NCBI GenBank assembly: GCA_947247005.1
Contig: OX365962.1
Coordinates: 7,661,201-7,725,200, forward strand
Length of the DNA stretch: 64,000 nucleotides
Origin: Spisula solida
Taxonomy: Eukaryota > Mollusca > Bivalvia > Venerida > Mactridae
Reading direction: 5' to 3'
The position numbers and the translations under genes were made by a program. This document shows positions 34,846 to 47,489 of the stretch, piece after piece. Position 1 is the first letter of the stretch. The number at the start of each line of letters is the position of its first letter. The notes under the pieces are model-generated. The model ran no database searches and had not been told where the DNA came from. It worked only from the letters and a program-made list of their open reading frames with translations.

Positions 34846-36326
34846 ATTTCTATAGTATTGTGCTTATAGTACGCCTAATCAAATTGAATCGACACAAAAC
34901 CTTGACGCGTTAAAGTAAATTTTGTTTATACATTTGCACATGATAAGAAAGTGCAAATATACATGCTACATGTGCCAACTACTAGATCTAATATCTAAAG
35001 ACAGAAGTGCAGTATATAATTATTACGTGTTCTTTCATTATCATTCAAACCACTAATATATAGAGTCTGTCACGTGTCCTTAGACACATTGGTCTCAAAT
35101 TATCCGAGTTTCAAATTATCTCAGTGTATCCTGTATGGAGATACAAGATACAAGTTTATTTGCGACATATAAGGCCACTGGCCCATGCACATTATAATAC
35201 ATATTAACAATATATACAAATATGTAGCAGTGAACAGGAAGAAAGTGGTATAGAATGGTCGGAATAAAGACTATAACGTAGTTATTCATATAGAGATTAT
35301 TTTATTACATGATTACATTATTATTGATGATGAAATATTTTAGTTAAGTACATATGTATTGTAATCATGATATTTTCTTATTTATACATACTCATTTCAG
35401 GGCTTTTCTAAAATCTGAATGACCTAGTTCCAACAGTAAAATGGCTGAAATACCTAGTTTGTACTGTCAGAAATCATAGAAAGTATAAACAACAGTATAA
35501 AAAAGCTTCATTAATGAACCACCAGGAGGTATAGTATGAGAAGTGCCCCACTGAAATTTGAACAGACTTGAACATCCGATTTTTTCATGCTTACCGAGTA
35601 TAGTAATGTGTCAGGTAACATATGCACTCACTGTTTGGCATGTTTGCAATATGGTTCTAACCAAAATCAACAATTGTGCAGAGGGTGTGTGTTTGGCTTA
35701 TTGAAGGACAAACGTTAATTTAAGTAGAATTTCGCACATTACAAAAGCATATCATAAAGTTCCATAAAAACCCATCCCGGAAAAATAGACTGGTTGGAAT
35801 TGCAAACAGTAACGATGCTAAGAAATACGGAGAGGAAACAGTCAGACGATCAGTATACTGTATATTTTTGCAGACGTAATATTATCCGTTTTAGTCCCAA
35901 AAATGGGTGTGGCTTTTTCTACTGTTTTAAATTTCTGCTGATTTGGAACAGACTTTCTATCACAATGTTACGTAGTAAGTGTGTTATCAATATGATATTA
36001 AAATCTTGAAAATCCAACCAGAAGTATTTTGAGTCATTAAGTACTTTGTTCTAATTCTAGAATAAACAAAACTTCAAACAAATCTTCAAATCCATTATGA
36101 AGTTCGAAATAAGGATGTTAAATGTAGTACGTAATTTATTTATATACGTATATATATACATGTATTATATTGATTTACTTTTTGCGGAAGTAAAAGCATG
36201 GTATTTGTTTACTTTCATAAACTAGAACTCTTTACCAGATATTTCATCAAACATTTTATATCATATAAGAGATTATTATGATTTAATTAATTATTACTGA
36301 TACTTCACTTGGTTATAAAATAAATA
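34846..36326. other. Divergent intergenic region between C1q gene and orphan gene A
   Basis: AT-rich, no supported exon apart from the retrotransposon tail at 35145-35265. It should contain the 5' ends and promoters of both genes, but no TATA or initiator element is convincing. Confidence 0.4.
35145..35265 (-). mobile_element. 3' tail of a non-LTR retrotransposon (probable)
   Basis: The complement reads GTGCATGGGCCAGTGGCCTT, then ATATGTCGCAAATAAACTTG and the short tandem TATCTTGTATCTC. A poly(A)-like signal followed by a short repeat at the 3' end is typical of LINE-type tails. No reverse transcriptase frame was seen. Confidence 0.5.
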
Positions 36327-38333
36327 ATGGCTGAGAGTAACACAGCGGATATTCTGGAGCAGTTTGAAGACATCGTTATTCAGGATGATACAGAAGTTGG
36401 ACAAGCGTTTGCAGCTAAAGTCGACCCGGCCGTCCGTGAGTTTATGCGTAAACCTCACACTGACGAAGAACGTAGACGCTTCCTACATAACGTGAAAGGC
36501 GTCGTGGAAACTCTAGATAAAGATATTGGAAGAAAGAAATGCATGAAGGATGAGTTAAAAGATGTACAGATTAAGGTAATGGAAGATCTTCTTGAGACTG
36601 GACACGACCAGGGAACCCCGACTTCCGATCTCCTCCGACCGGTACCAGCACGAGCCAAGGACAAAGGTATACCATTCTCATACTTAATGTAGCATGTCAT
36701 TGTTTTTAAATAAATGTTCAGTACATTGAGGTACACGGCACAGATAATTCTTAATCGATCGCCGAAAGTCGTGGTGATGCAGGCATTTTGAAAAGGTTGA
36801 ATTCCATCTTCACAGCCAGCGAATGGCTATAAAAACCACCCTGTTTGCTTGGTGAACTCTACCATGTACATAATCAAACCAGTTTTACGAAAAAGGAAGT
36901 AGCAATTCTACCTTACACATACGGAATCGATAATTTGAAACATGTACATTTTATTAGATGTATTAGATGTATAGATTTAGAAGCGTTGCTACAAAGGAAT
37001 TAAAGGATGTTCGCACCTCAATCTATAACGTACGCATCTATTATGGTCATGCCATCATATTACAGGGTGTTAAAAAGGTTCGTTCTCAAAGTTTAAGTGC
37101 CAAAAGTTTATTTTGCTGAAGTCAGATAAATGTAAAATTTCCAGGTTAAATTGCAGATGGTTTTACCATTGTTCTAATCTATCTGGCTTTAAATTGAACT
37201 TATACACTGCGTACATAGCTCAGAAAAAATAGAATTTGAATTTTGAGAACAAACATTTTATCACCCTGTTGATGCTCATTTCTATCGTGGGTTGGCTGTT
37301 GATCAGACCTATGTTTTGTTCTATAAATTAATTACCTATATCAGCGTATTCTTCTTGGAGCTTGAAATAGAAGTGTATGTCACTTACTCTCTGAATTATA
37401 TTTTTTCATAAGGGAAAGACAGTGGCTACTACTCAACTACTTCTACTGGTATGTAAATCTGTTTTCAGTTATAACATTAAGGAATAATTATGCATTATCA
37501 ACGAATAAACAATTCATACGTAGCTTAATATCTGCTACAAATGGTACATTCGTACTTGCATTATTATTAAATGTGAAACAACATGGCGGTTTATAGTCCT
37601 TAACAACAGATATTGTATACTTATTACACGGTTTCTTGGTGCAATGGTTCAGCGAATGCAACAACGATAAGGAATAAAATGCCTCAAATTTAAAACCTGT
37701 CCAAATTCATATTACATTTTACACATTTGTATTGTAGGCTAGAGACATGCACAATTGCTTGATGCTGAAATAATGTTGTTGTCTTTAAATTGATTCTAAA
37801 TTTTATAACAATATGTACGAGTATAACCTTTAAGTTAACGGTTTTGAATTATTTCAGATATGAGACTGTATACAGAGGTGAGTAGAAATAACATTTTATT
37901 ATTACATTTCAATTTACTGCCTGAACTGTCAAATCTTTAAGTTCTACTATTTAACAGTACATGTATTTCAGTCATATGGAGACCACCCAGTCATATTATC
38001 CTGTCACTGGATCAATCAGCAGGTATCTGGAACTACCCTCCTATATCGAGCGCCAAACAAGGAAGCTGTATACATGTAGGAGTACCATTTTTAACGACTT
38101 TGGAATGTTGCGGTTTTGGATTTTGGAACCAAATTAACTACATGTATATACATTTTAATTGAAACACAAATAGATTATGTGATTTGAAAACAACGTTAAA
38201 ATTCAAAAGATTTATGATTTGGTATTAATTCAAAGAATGATATGTTTGATATTTATGTTAAGCTTTGTGATTATTTTCTTTACAGAATGAACAGTTAGTA
38301 ACTACCCCGTCGAGTGACATTTGCGACACGTAA
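36327..38333 (+). CDS. Orphan family gene A: small protein with DSGYYS motif, four exons
   Basis: I do not recognise the protein. Exons 36327-36666, 37413-37448, 37858-37877 and 38286-38333 join by GT-AG introns in phases 1, 1 and 0; total 444 nt, 147 aa, no signal peptide or membrane segment. Exon 1 (residues 1-113) is charged and probably helical, opening MAESNTADILEQFEDIVIQD. It shares spaced residues with gene B (MAE-x-N, RK-x-HT-x-EE, ELK-x3-I-x-V). The 36-nt exon 2 encodes KDSGYYSTTST, exon 3 encodes MRLYTE, and exon 4 encodes NEQLVTTP, then a short acidic end. Matching order, sizes and phases in B and C show common descent. The start is the first ATG, in the context AATAATGGCTGAG shared with B. 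The stop TAA overlaps where B and C have their last 5' splice site. An ATTAAA at 38425 may be the poly(A) signal. Likely cytosolic or nuclear; function unknown. Confidence 0.75.
37951..38105 (+). repeat. Dispersed repeat in intron 3 of gene A, copy 2, with exon-like splice sites
   Basis: It aligns with 33333-33485. An acceptor-like ATGTATTTCAG precedes 37972 and CAG|GTATCT follows 38022, giving a 51-nt phase-0 stretch (17 codons) in frame with gene A. Read-through instead would stop at 38077-38079. Confidence 0.6.
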
Positions 38334-38767
38334 CCACATGTACTATCAACCCGTTTGTGTCAAACAATTTAAAGATATTACTGTTGATGTACCTGGCTAC
38401 CCTGAACAATAATGTCTTCCAGTTATTAAAGAAATATTGATAATACAATCATTATCTTTCACTGATGCAAATGTGTACCTTATTGACTGTTAAATTTGTA
38501 TTGGATAGTCATGAAACTCGTGTATTGAGATTAGTCATCAATGTGTATAGACACACAGGGGTGAATACGAGTAAATATGTGTACATGTGACTGATGTATC
38601 ATTTTATTTGTGTTAAATCTAAGCCAGAAAGCTGACGAATCCTTTGCGTCACAACATTTTGAAACGGGTGTTGAACTAGTCAATACGTCGACTAAAAGTA
38701 TGTCCTAAAACGATTGTGCATTGATTGAAAACGCTCTTTACCATGGATGTATTTTCATTTAAGTATG

Positions 38768-38888
38768 TACGAGGGGTGATCCAGAACTACGTGGACTTTT
38801 GCTCTAAAAGTTTATTTAAGGTCAGATCGGTATTAAAGTTACCAAAAAGTAGCTTAAAGCAAAAGTCCACGTAATTCTGGCTCACCCA
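38768..38888. mobile_element. Palindromic mariner-type MITE
   Basis: The left end TACGAGGGGTGATCCAGAAC, then TACGTGGACTTTTGCT, is mirrored by AGCAAAAGTCCACGTAATTC, then TGGCTCACCC. It is about 120 bp and fold-back. The TACGAGGG start resembles mariner ends. Confidence 0.8.
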
Positions 38889-39793
38889 TTGTTTTTATAA
38901 ATGAATTAAAAAGTACATGTATATCGTGGTTCCCATTGTACATTTATCTTTTTTTTCCATTGCGAAAAATGTTTTGTATGTCATGTATACTAATTCTTGC
39001 TACCCTGTTCCGGTAATGTACTATTATGTAAGACTCATACTATAAAAATGTGAAACGCGGAAAATATTGATATAACTCACTTACCCACTGTGGAATGTTT
39101 CTTTGTTTACAATCGACTGAGATATACATGTAGGTTATGCATGTTTATGTACCTTTATCATTATAGTTTGTATAGTAAATCACCACCATTTGACCTACTT
39201 GAGGTCACTATTCACTTATGTCGTCAGTGCGCATTAATTCGGTTTTCACAAATTGACCAACAACCTCCGGCTTCGAGGGAGTTCCGGAGTTTGAACTTTG
39301 TCACACATTTTTTATTTCAGTAAAACGATTGATCTATCACAAAGTGTACGATCTTTTAAATTGTTTTGAAGTATTTACATGTAGAAACTAAAAACTATTA
39401 AGTTGTATATTTGGATACCTTGATAGGTCGGTACGTAATTCATGACTGAGTTATAAGCAGAGTTTTGTTTCATGAAAAACGTTATAGATAAATCTTAAAA
39501 TAGAATGGTTTGGTTTTCCAAATAGGTTTTGTACGAAGAAGCACATCCGTGTATTGTATATAATTTATAGATGGCCATTATTCTGTTATTGTTTACTTTT
39601 AAAACATAGTTATTATTGCATGTATGATTGTTTATTGCTTTAATGTATGTTTTGATACATTGTAAATGTAAATTGTACATTGTATGTAGAAATAAATGCA
39701 TCCATCTATATTGACTCATGTGCGATCAATTGCAATACAATATCAAACCCTGAATATTTTAGGAGCTAACTTTATTTTCGTAGCGTTAAGTTA

Positions 39794-39907
39794 AAAGTTT
39801 TATGGGCCGATATGAAGTTATTGATTTGAATCCATGACCCAAATATGGCTGATTATATTTGGGTAATGGATTCAAATCAATACCTTCATATCGGCCCATA
39901 AAACTTT
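39794..39907. mobile_element. Near-perfect 114-bp palindrome
   Basis: AAAGTTTTATGGGCCGATAT, then GAAGTTATTGATTTGAATCC, is mirrored by GGATTCAAATCAATACCTTC, then ATATCGGCCCATAAAACTTT, with a short centre around 39850. Confidence 0.92.
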
Positions 39908-41591
39908 GAGGGTATATTTGTATTGGAACTTATCGCACCTGAGTTGTTATAGTGCTGCATGTTGTTATAGTGATGTTGCTTTGTGGAAAAGCGTGCATGT
40001 TTTGTACATAGTTCACCTGTAAAAATGCTTCATTTGAAAAAATGGTAAATATTTCAGTTGTAAAAAATGTTGATTGAGCTATAATTCTGTATGACAAGTT
40101 GTGCGTGAAATAAGTTTACTAATCCCGCTCGCGATGGTCTGCTCATACTGATTTTAATAGTGTACCTCTGTTATTTTTACTTAATGTGCAATCGGACCCT
40201 TTTCAGTATTTTAGCTGTAATATTCATTTTATAGCATTTTGAAAATTGTTCAACTAATTAGCAAGGTTATTTCGTCAACAATGTCCTGATAGGTAATAGA
40301 GTAAAGCAATATCAATTAACACATGATATTATAACATTTAACAAAAAGTTTATACATGGACGATACTTAGTTCACCTAATTGCCAATATTTTTTGGAATA
40401 TTTGAACACTTCTTCGTTGAATTTAACTACCATACTGAATACACCTAACTATTGTGGCATCACCAAACTACTAAACAAACTAAATATATAATATATTATA
40501 ATGATAGGCTACAAACTGAATTTATCCGAATACCATTTTGTAAACATACTTCTCTATAGGCAAAGCCCATTTTTGCAATGAAAAAAGAACGAACAGGGGT
40601 GAAATCTAAAAGTATTACAAGATGAACTTAATCTTTCAATTGAATACTATAGAAAACGCCAAATACCATGCCTATTTTCGGAAACATTCCATTATCAACT
40701 AAACTCATCTTGCCAATATTTGCATGCCAACACCAACCGATATAACTACTAAATATCGATTGCATTGTATTTCGACATGTCTGTGATATGTGTATATGTT
40801 GTTATTGTTGTAATTGAAAAATAAACTAGCTGGCATTAGTCAGTTCCAAAACTAATAATGTCTACGTATATACACACCCTCTACAGAATTGCTGATTTCG
40901 GCTCGAATCATATTGCAAACATACCAAACAATGAGTACGTATTTTACCTGACACATTATCTCACGCGGTTTCAAAAGAGTCATTTCATTTATATCGGGTT
41001 AGCATGAAAATATCGGATATTCAACGGTGATCAAATATAAGTAGGGGTAATATTTGGGGACCTGCGTCCGTTTCATAGACATATTTAAGCTAAGATTTGA
41101 CTAAGTTCACACGGCACGTTGAGCAAATTAAGACAGCTAATACATTTAAGCAAAGTAAAGTGAACTAGAATGATCATTTATAACTAATTAACTTTACAAA
41201 ATTGTGAATGTGGCTTTGAGTTGTCTGTGCACTAATGTATTTACTTATCACTACAGCAGGTGTTAAGTGCTGTGTGGCGGCTGTAAAAAGTCGCCCCGTA
41301 CTTCACTTCAGTGTAGTTATCATTTATAGTTACCTCCCTTTATGACTAATTATGCACAAAATTCGAAGTCCACAGTGTGTCATTCATTGCGGAGTGAGTA
41401 TATAGGCTTGCTTGAAATATCCATTTTTGGGGATGTGGATGGTTCGATCTATGCCTGACTCTTGCGTGGATGGCTAGGCGCTGTCGTCGTTTCTGTGTGG
41501 CTTTGAGTTGTCTATGCACTACTGTATTTAATAAATATGCACGCAACAATATACGGAAAAGTTAGCTAAGATATATCTATAAAACGAGCCC

Positions 41592-41812
41592 CTGGTCCTG
41601 TTTGAACAAAGCAATTTAGGAAATCTTAAACTTACTGCCAAATTTAAGTTCCTTATAATACATGTAGTTTAACAACAAGTTATGGTAAAGGAACATGCAA
41701 TATCAACAGTAAATGATCTCCTACAAATTCCTATTTGTAGTTGCAAACGTATAATAAGGAATTTAAGTTTGAGCGTAAGTTGAGGGTTTCCGTAAGTGCT
41801 TTGATCATACTG
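41592..41812. mobile_element. MITE related to the element at 56544
   Basis: TTTAGGAAATCTTAAACTTA at the left and GTTTCCGTAAGTGCTTTGAT at the right correspond to the ends of the 56544-56781 element. Confidence 0.6.
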
Positions 41813-42127
41813 TGCCCTAGATGGGATTTTCTAACACAAATCATACAGATGGGGTGATTATGTTACTTATTTGATGACGCTTCGGTATGAAAAGTATTCC
41901 AAGGCCATCTGTAAGACTGTAACTGTGTTGATTGAACCATAAGTTTTTTTCGTGATCCCTGTCACTCTCCGGTATTTTTTCGAACGTACGTATTTCACTG
42001 AAATTCGAACGTATTGATTTCCAATGAATAATGTGATGAAGGGAAGGGGAGTGGGCAGATCAATCATAACCTGCGTAATGAGTGCTCTAAGTCCACATAT
42101 CAGTTAGTCCTATACACCATCAACCCA

Positions 42128-42305
42128 AAGATAACAGAAAATCGGATAGGGAAGGACGCAACCAACTTAACTAGCTGAACACAGAAAACATACAAACATC
42201 ACATAGCACAATTACACAGCACAACGCCTAACACATGTAGTGAACGAGAAACTGTTTTCCCATGTTTCAGCCGTCAAATCACCGAAAACCCAAATCCCAG
42301 CTGTT
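42128..42305 (+). mobile_element. Family H fragment
   Basis: AACAGAAAATCGGATAGGGA, CTGAACACAGAAAACATACA and CATGTTTCAGCCGTCAAATC match the left part of the 20494 element. Confidence 0.65.
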
Positions 42306-42773
42306 TTCCTTCAAGTCTTAGAGCATGTTGACCGATCGATTTATAATTATCATATATAATTGTCAGTGAAGCGCCCCGTTTTAGTCTATATTTTGTTATC
42401 TGGTGAAGACAACAACTGCGTAAAAGCAAACGATAAAATCGATTCGTGTTCAATTTGTACACTGAATGATAAAGTGTAACGATAATCTGAAATTGCGGAA
42501 GTATACCTACATTTTTGTATGTGAATAAAACCCATTATGCAAATTTGAAACAAGCACCTACCCACATTGGACGTTCTAGCATGCGCACGGAAGAAAGGGC
42601 ATGGTCTACTTTTAAATAACACTATTGTGATATAGCGACGTATATTATGGTGATATACAAAGACGTTGCGTTATTCATTAGCCTTTCAAAGTCGCATACT
42701 TTTTTTATTCTCATTTGTGGTAGGACGCTTATTACGTTTTTGAAATTTTAGTTTCACTTCCTAGTTGAAAATA

Positions 42774-45700
42774 ATGGCTGAGCAAAATATACAAGATGTT
42801 CTAGAAGATTTTACTGATGAAATCGTTCAAGAAGATAATAAAATCCAAATGGATTACGCTCAAGTTCGTCTGTCGGTCGAAACATATAATAGAAAGGAAC
42901 ATACTGCCGAAGAAGACAAAGAATTCCAGGCGAAACTTGATGATGCTATCGGTTATATTGGGAAAACTATTTCTGATATGAAGAATATAGAGTCTGAATT
43001 AAAAACAGCTGACATAACGGTGCTGAAAAAGCATCTGGACTTCGACAATGATTCGGTTATCCTTCGTGGAGAATCCAAACGCTCAAAAGGTAAAGGATTG
43101 TGTTTTCATTATATTTTTGATTATGTATACGCTTAGTCTATAAGAAAACTTTTGTTCCTTCTGACCAACTGCTGACATATCTGCACTTTTTCGTGTTTCG
43201 TAATGGTAATAATGTGTCGCCTTAGTAAAATTAGTATTTTGTTCAAGCGCATAAAGGTCAGTTTATTTGGCTTGTACCGTCGTCATGAAATACCGGTATA
43301 CATGTAAGTATTAGATAATAAACTATTTTATAAATGCGTTATCTTTTACCAAAGTTTACGGCGTTTTCCACTTCAGCTTAACTAAAATGTCAAACTTTTG
43401 CCAACGATAATACTTCGGTATTCGAATGTGGATTCTTTAAAATTGAATATTGTTGGATTCAGAACCCACTGGTAAAGAAACATTCGCAATATATTTTGAC
43501 AAAACATAATCTTAGCTCCTTTCATAGACCGTGTGTAAACCCCGTTGATACGTCACCGTGTATTTATTACTAACACTTAGTACACACAATTATCTTTCAG
43601 GGAAAGATGACAGTGGCTATTTCTCCAAAACTGTTCCTGTCGGTATGTACAAATTATATGATTTCTAAAGCAGCCTGTCTTGCAATGTCATTATTCTGGG
43701 ATTCTGGGTTGTTGTCATACCTTTATATGTAGTGTTTCTTAAAACCAACGGAATAAAACACAAATACATAATCTTCCTTGTTATTGTCAAGGTGATACTA
43801 TATTTGTGAAAACATACAAGACAAAAGGAAACGTCCACTATCTAGTAGTGTTTATATTGCATCATATTTTCAATTCTTTTTTTTTGCTGTCAAATCCAAT
43901 AAAACATCCCTTGTCAGTGGGGAAATAGCTCGATCGGGAAATTTGATGATTCTCCTAACACATCTAGGAGTTTAGCATAACTTAACAATAATGATATCAA
44001 TCATAAATGAAGTTTGCAATTGCTGTCAACTTTATACATGTAAAACGATTATATTAAGTCAGACAGGGAAGGCAGCACTGAACTTATCCAGCCGAGCACA
44101 GAAAACATTAAAAACACAAAGCACAATACCCATCCCGTCCCGAAAGTCTGCCGCCTCAGTCTGTCAAACAAAAACTGAACGAGAGCCAGGTGAAGAGGAA
44201 AATAACAACTAGACATTACACATCACAAGGACAATCTACAACATATATATGTAAATCATGTTTGTTCTGGTTTTTGGGCTGACTGAGAAGGAATCGCGAG
44301 ATACATGCATGCGAATGACAATTTTGAGCTTCACCCAACAGTAATATAATCGCTTTTAAGTTATTCTCGATAACAAAGGGTGTTTCTGTTCGTCATCAAA
44401 AAATATTATAAAATGATATGAAGTCACTGGGTAACAGCGAAAATAACGCTATATTTTCACATCTGTATATATATAGTATATAGACACATGTTTTGTATAT
44501 GTTTCATTTTTGCCTGGTGTAGTTCCCGCTTACACCAGACATGTTTAAGCAGTACTTCTGCTATCACATTCGAAATGTTTAAAAGTGATTTTGTCGTGTA
44601 AAATTGTACACCTTAAAAGTAAATACATTGTATATGCCTATAATACACGTACCCATGACCTCTTGTACTCTACCACTTAACTCTCGAGGCGGAATATATA
44701 TATAGTATTAACATTTTATCTAACTATAAATCGATAAATCAGATCAGTCGTTTGTTTACATAACACTGCGCACATAATTATTACATTTTCTGTTACATGT
44801 ATTAATGTCTTATTTCAATAGATATTATGTGTATTAGTATGTAGCTTAGTGAATAAAAATGGTTTTCACTTCCTGTTTTACAATTTAAAAGTTTTAAACA
44901 ATAAAAATACAGTTTTGATATTGCAATGTTTGTATTAAAGTAACATATCTGAATAAACGGGCTATGCATTATACACGTATAGTGCTTTTGTTTGGCACGT
45001 GCAAATGTACATAATTACACGGTAGCTGTACATTATAGATGAGTGTTCTTCACCTTTCACGCGATGATCTATAATGTGCACATACCTTGAATTTATGCAT
45101 TTTCGAAGTGTCAATAAAACGGCACCTTCCGCGTTCAATACGTATTTGGGGGTATCTCAAGTGGCCCATATGGCGTCGTTAAAACACTATGACGAATTAC
45201 TGTTGTAATATCTATTTTCAGATCTTGGGAAAGGGCTTTTTACTCGAGTGGTTAAATGGTCTTTATTTATCATACTTGTTCTCTACTGAAAATCGTTTAT
45301 GTAACATTATTTCTCAAAGTATTATTTGCGAAATAAATATAGATAAATACAATCTCCAACTACCTACTAAGTATTGAATCTAAAAATAATAGTAATTAGG
45401 TTATTATATGTATGTGTGTGCGCCTTAATGTTAGTTTTGATGCTTTTTCAGATTCGAGGTTGTTTACAGAGGTAAGTACAAAATGTAGAAAAGTCGGTAT
45501 TATAATCTTTATGCTCATGCTTAGCCAAAATGTTACGTGGTACATGCGCCCTGATAAATACAGATAACCTTAATCAAAGTCTACATGAACCACATTTCAA
45601 ACATTCTGTCATTTTTCTGCTATACCAGTCGAATTTAAGCAATATTTTTTTAACAAATCATATCGAAATATAGTTTGAAACTAGGTCATTCAGCTTGGTC

Positions 45701-47188
45701 ATTCAGCTTTATTGAATTGCTAAAAATAGTTCATTCAGCTTTTCGACAACTGGGCCTGGTGTGGTCATTTTCTCCTTCGTTTGTGTGTTGGATATTGTGC
45801 CTTGTATGTTTTTACGTATTCTGTGCTCGGCTGGTTAAGTTGACTGCTGTATTCGTTGCCCGACTATATATTATCTTTTTCAAGCATTTATTTTGTTCCC
45901 ACGATGAAAAGTTGTGCTTTGAATTTTGAGATTGTTTTAATGGCGAAATGAACTTTAGAGATTCCTTCATTCTGTTATTTACAAAAACGTCTATTTCTGT
46001 ATTTCATATTGTGTTTCAAATTTCTAACTTCAGAACAATTACTTGGTTGTGAATCCAACTGAGACTTCAGAGTGAGTATGTTATACGGTTTTTTAGTTTT
46101 TCGAAAGTATATAGATGGACGTTTGCATTCCCGGTCAGAATTTGTTTAGAGATAAATGCCCGATTATGCTATCCGGAGAGTTTTGCCCTAACTAATTACA
46201 CGCTCCGGTAAATGCCTAAGCAGGCAATTTCCCCCAATGGCGAAAAAACTGACGGTAACATTTCAATTTCATGAGTTGGCAAGTTAATGAATTCACAATT
46301 TCGCTTCAATATTGCGAGATTCTGAAATTCAACACCCGTGTTCCATATTTACCTTCACTGTATGTTAAGCTATAGTCCTGTGTATCACATTTTTATTTTT
46401 AGATTTTTACAGTACAGTGGTTTGTACAGGGCAATATCTAAAAATATGTGTCTAAAAATAGATTACTGGTTTACCAGTATATTTTGTATTTAGATTAACG
46501 TCCAGTCGCTTAAAATTTAATCATTTAAATCATTTTTTTCTTTCTGAAGTACTTTACTAGATATAGCAATTGTTTTTTAGAATATATTCGGAACATATCG
46601 GATATATTGTTGCTCGTATGGTAAACAATGACTATCTATCATGAGCTCGAGCATGTAACATGGTCGATTGGTGATGAGGCCTATCGTGTTATGGAATCTT
46701 TGAGAACGATTTTACACTCTTAACAATGGTCGTACGGTCGAACGGGATTCCGTAGAATATACATTGTATTGTGTGTTTAAGAAATAAAGTATGAAAACTG
46801 TAGTATACCGGCTGTTATACAATGGTTTGAATTTCTACTACTACGACAAACCATTGTATAACAAAGGTATACCACGCCTTAATAACTAACATAATTTATG
46901 CTCGCAGTATATTAATCCAGTAACTTTGCGAGAGTATGTTGTATGAGTACTTGTTAACCTGTATGGCGTCATAAAAACGACGTGACGTCACGTGCATTGT
47001 ATATCAAACGTTACACAACACTATGTTTGTTCTTTGACTATATAGGCAAAATCGTCAGTCATGTTAGAATTATCTATAATATTACATACACGCATGTATA
47101 CATTGCACGAAGGTAATTAAAACTTTATTCAAACATTACTTTCAGAGAAACATCTGAAGAGCCAACTCAAAGTGGAACACAGTTATAA
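42774..47188 (+). CDS. Orphan family gene B: small protein with DSGYFS motif, five exons
   Basis: Unrecognised protein, paralogue of gene A. Exons 42774-43089, 43601-43642, 45452-45471, 46034-46071 and 47146-47188 have GT-AG introns in phases 1, 1, 0 and 2; total 459 nt, 152 aa, no signal peptide or membrane segment. Exon 1 (residues 1-105) opens MAEQNIQDVLEDFTDEIVQE, is highly charged and probably helical. The 42-nt exon 2 encodes KDDSGYFSKTVPV, the 20-nt exon 3 SRLFTE, exon 4 NNYLVVNPTETS and exon 5 an acidic tail ending SGTQL. Exon 3 has exactly the length of its counterpart in A. The ATG chosen shares its AATAATGGCTGAG context with A; an upstream in-frame TTG is not needed. The AATAAA at 47484 is a good poly(A) signal. 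A conserved DSGYxS and YLVV-type tyrosines suggest regulation by phosphorylation, which is inference. Confidence 0.75.
44058..44216 (+). mobile_element. Family H short variant, copy 1
   Basis: From GTCAGACAGGGAAGGCAGCA through CATCCCGTCCCGAAAGTCTG to ACATCACAAGGACAATCTAC; nearly identical in order to 55758-55975. Lies in intron 2 of gene B. Confidence 0.75.
45765..45880 (-). mobile_element. Family H fragment, inverted
   Basis: GGATATTGTGCCTTGTATGT, TTCTGTGCTCGGCTGGTTAA and GTTGCCCGACTATAT are the complement of the family H start. The open frame crossing it is not a gene. Confidence 0.6.
46801..46877. repeat. Inverted repeat in intron 4 of gene B
   Basis: GTATACCGGCTGTTATACAA, then TGGTTTG, and CAAACCATTGTATAACAAAG, then GTATAC form a hairpin with a loop of about 20 bases. 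Confidence 0.8.
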
Positions 47189-47483
47189 AAACCATGTGAG
47201 AAACGTTTGAAAGAAGATGCCTACGTAGACTTAACAGAGACACTCAACTGTTATAAAAAGTAACTATGTATTTATGTCTTGTAACAAAATAAGATAACAA
47301 AAGACTGCTTCCAAAATGAACCGCTTTTTCTGTAGCGTACCAATCGTAATGCCAAGGATTTTTACCACGCCCGAGACTGATCTTTTATTGACCAAGACTG
47401 TTCCGTTAATGGCCGATGTGCTTCTGTAAGAGGTCACAGTGTTTCGCATTGGTATCACCTACGAGGATCTGGTCATTCTGTTA

Positions 47484-47489
47484 AATAAA
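47484..47489 (+). other. Candidate poly(A) signal of orphan gene B
   Basis: AATAAA about 295 bp after the stop, followed by the GT-rich TTTGTGTTGAGTGTT. Confidence 0.65.

Larger units (their letters stand above)
38889..42773. other. Intergenic region between orphan genes A and B
   Basis: No supported gene. It holds the palindrome at 39794, a MITE at 41592 and a family H fragment at 42128. TGGCTTTGAGTTGTCT recurs at 41212 and 41500, marking a short duplicated segment. Confidence 0.45.

Noticed and set aside
45675..45929. 84-codon hydrophobic frame in intron 3 of gene B
   Set aside because: Overlaps an inverted family H fragment; the hydrophobicity comes from T-rich sequence.
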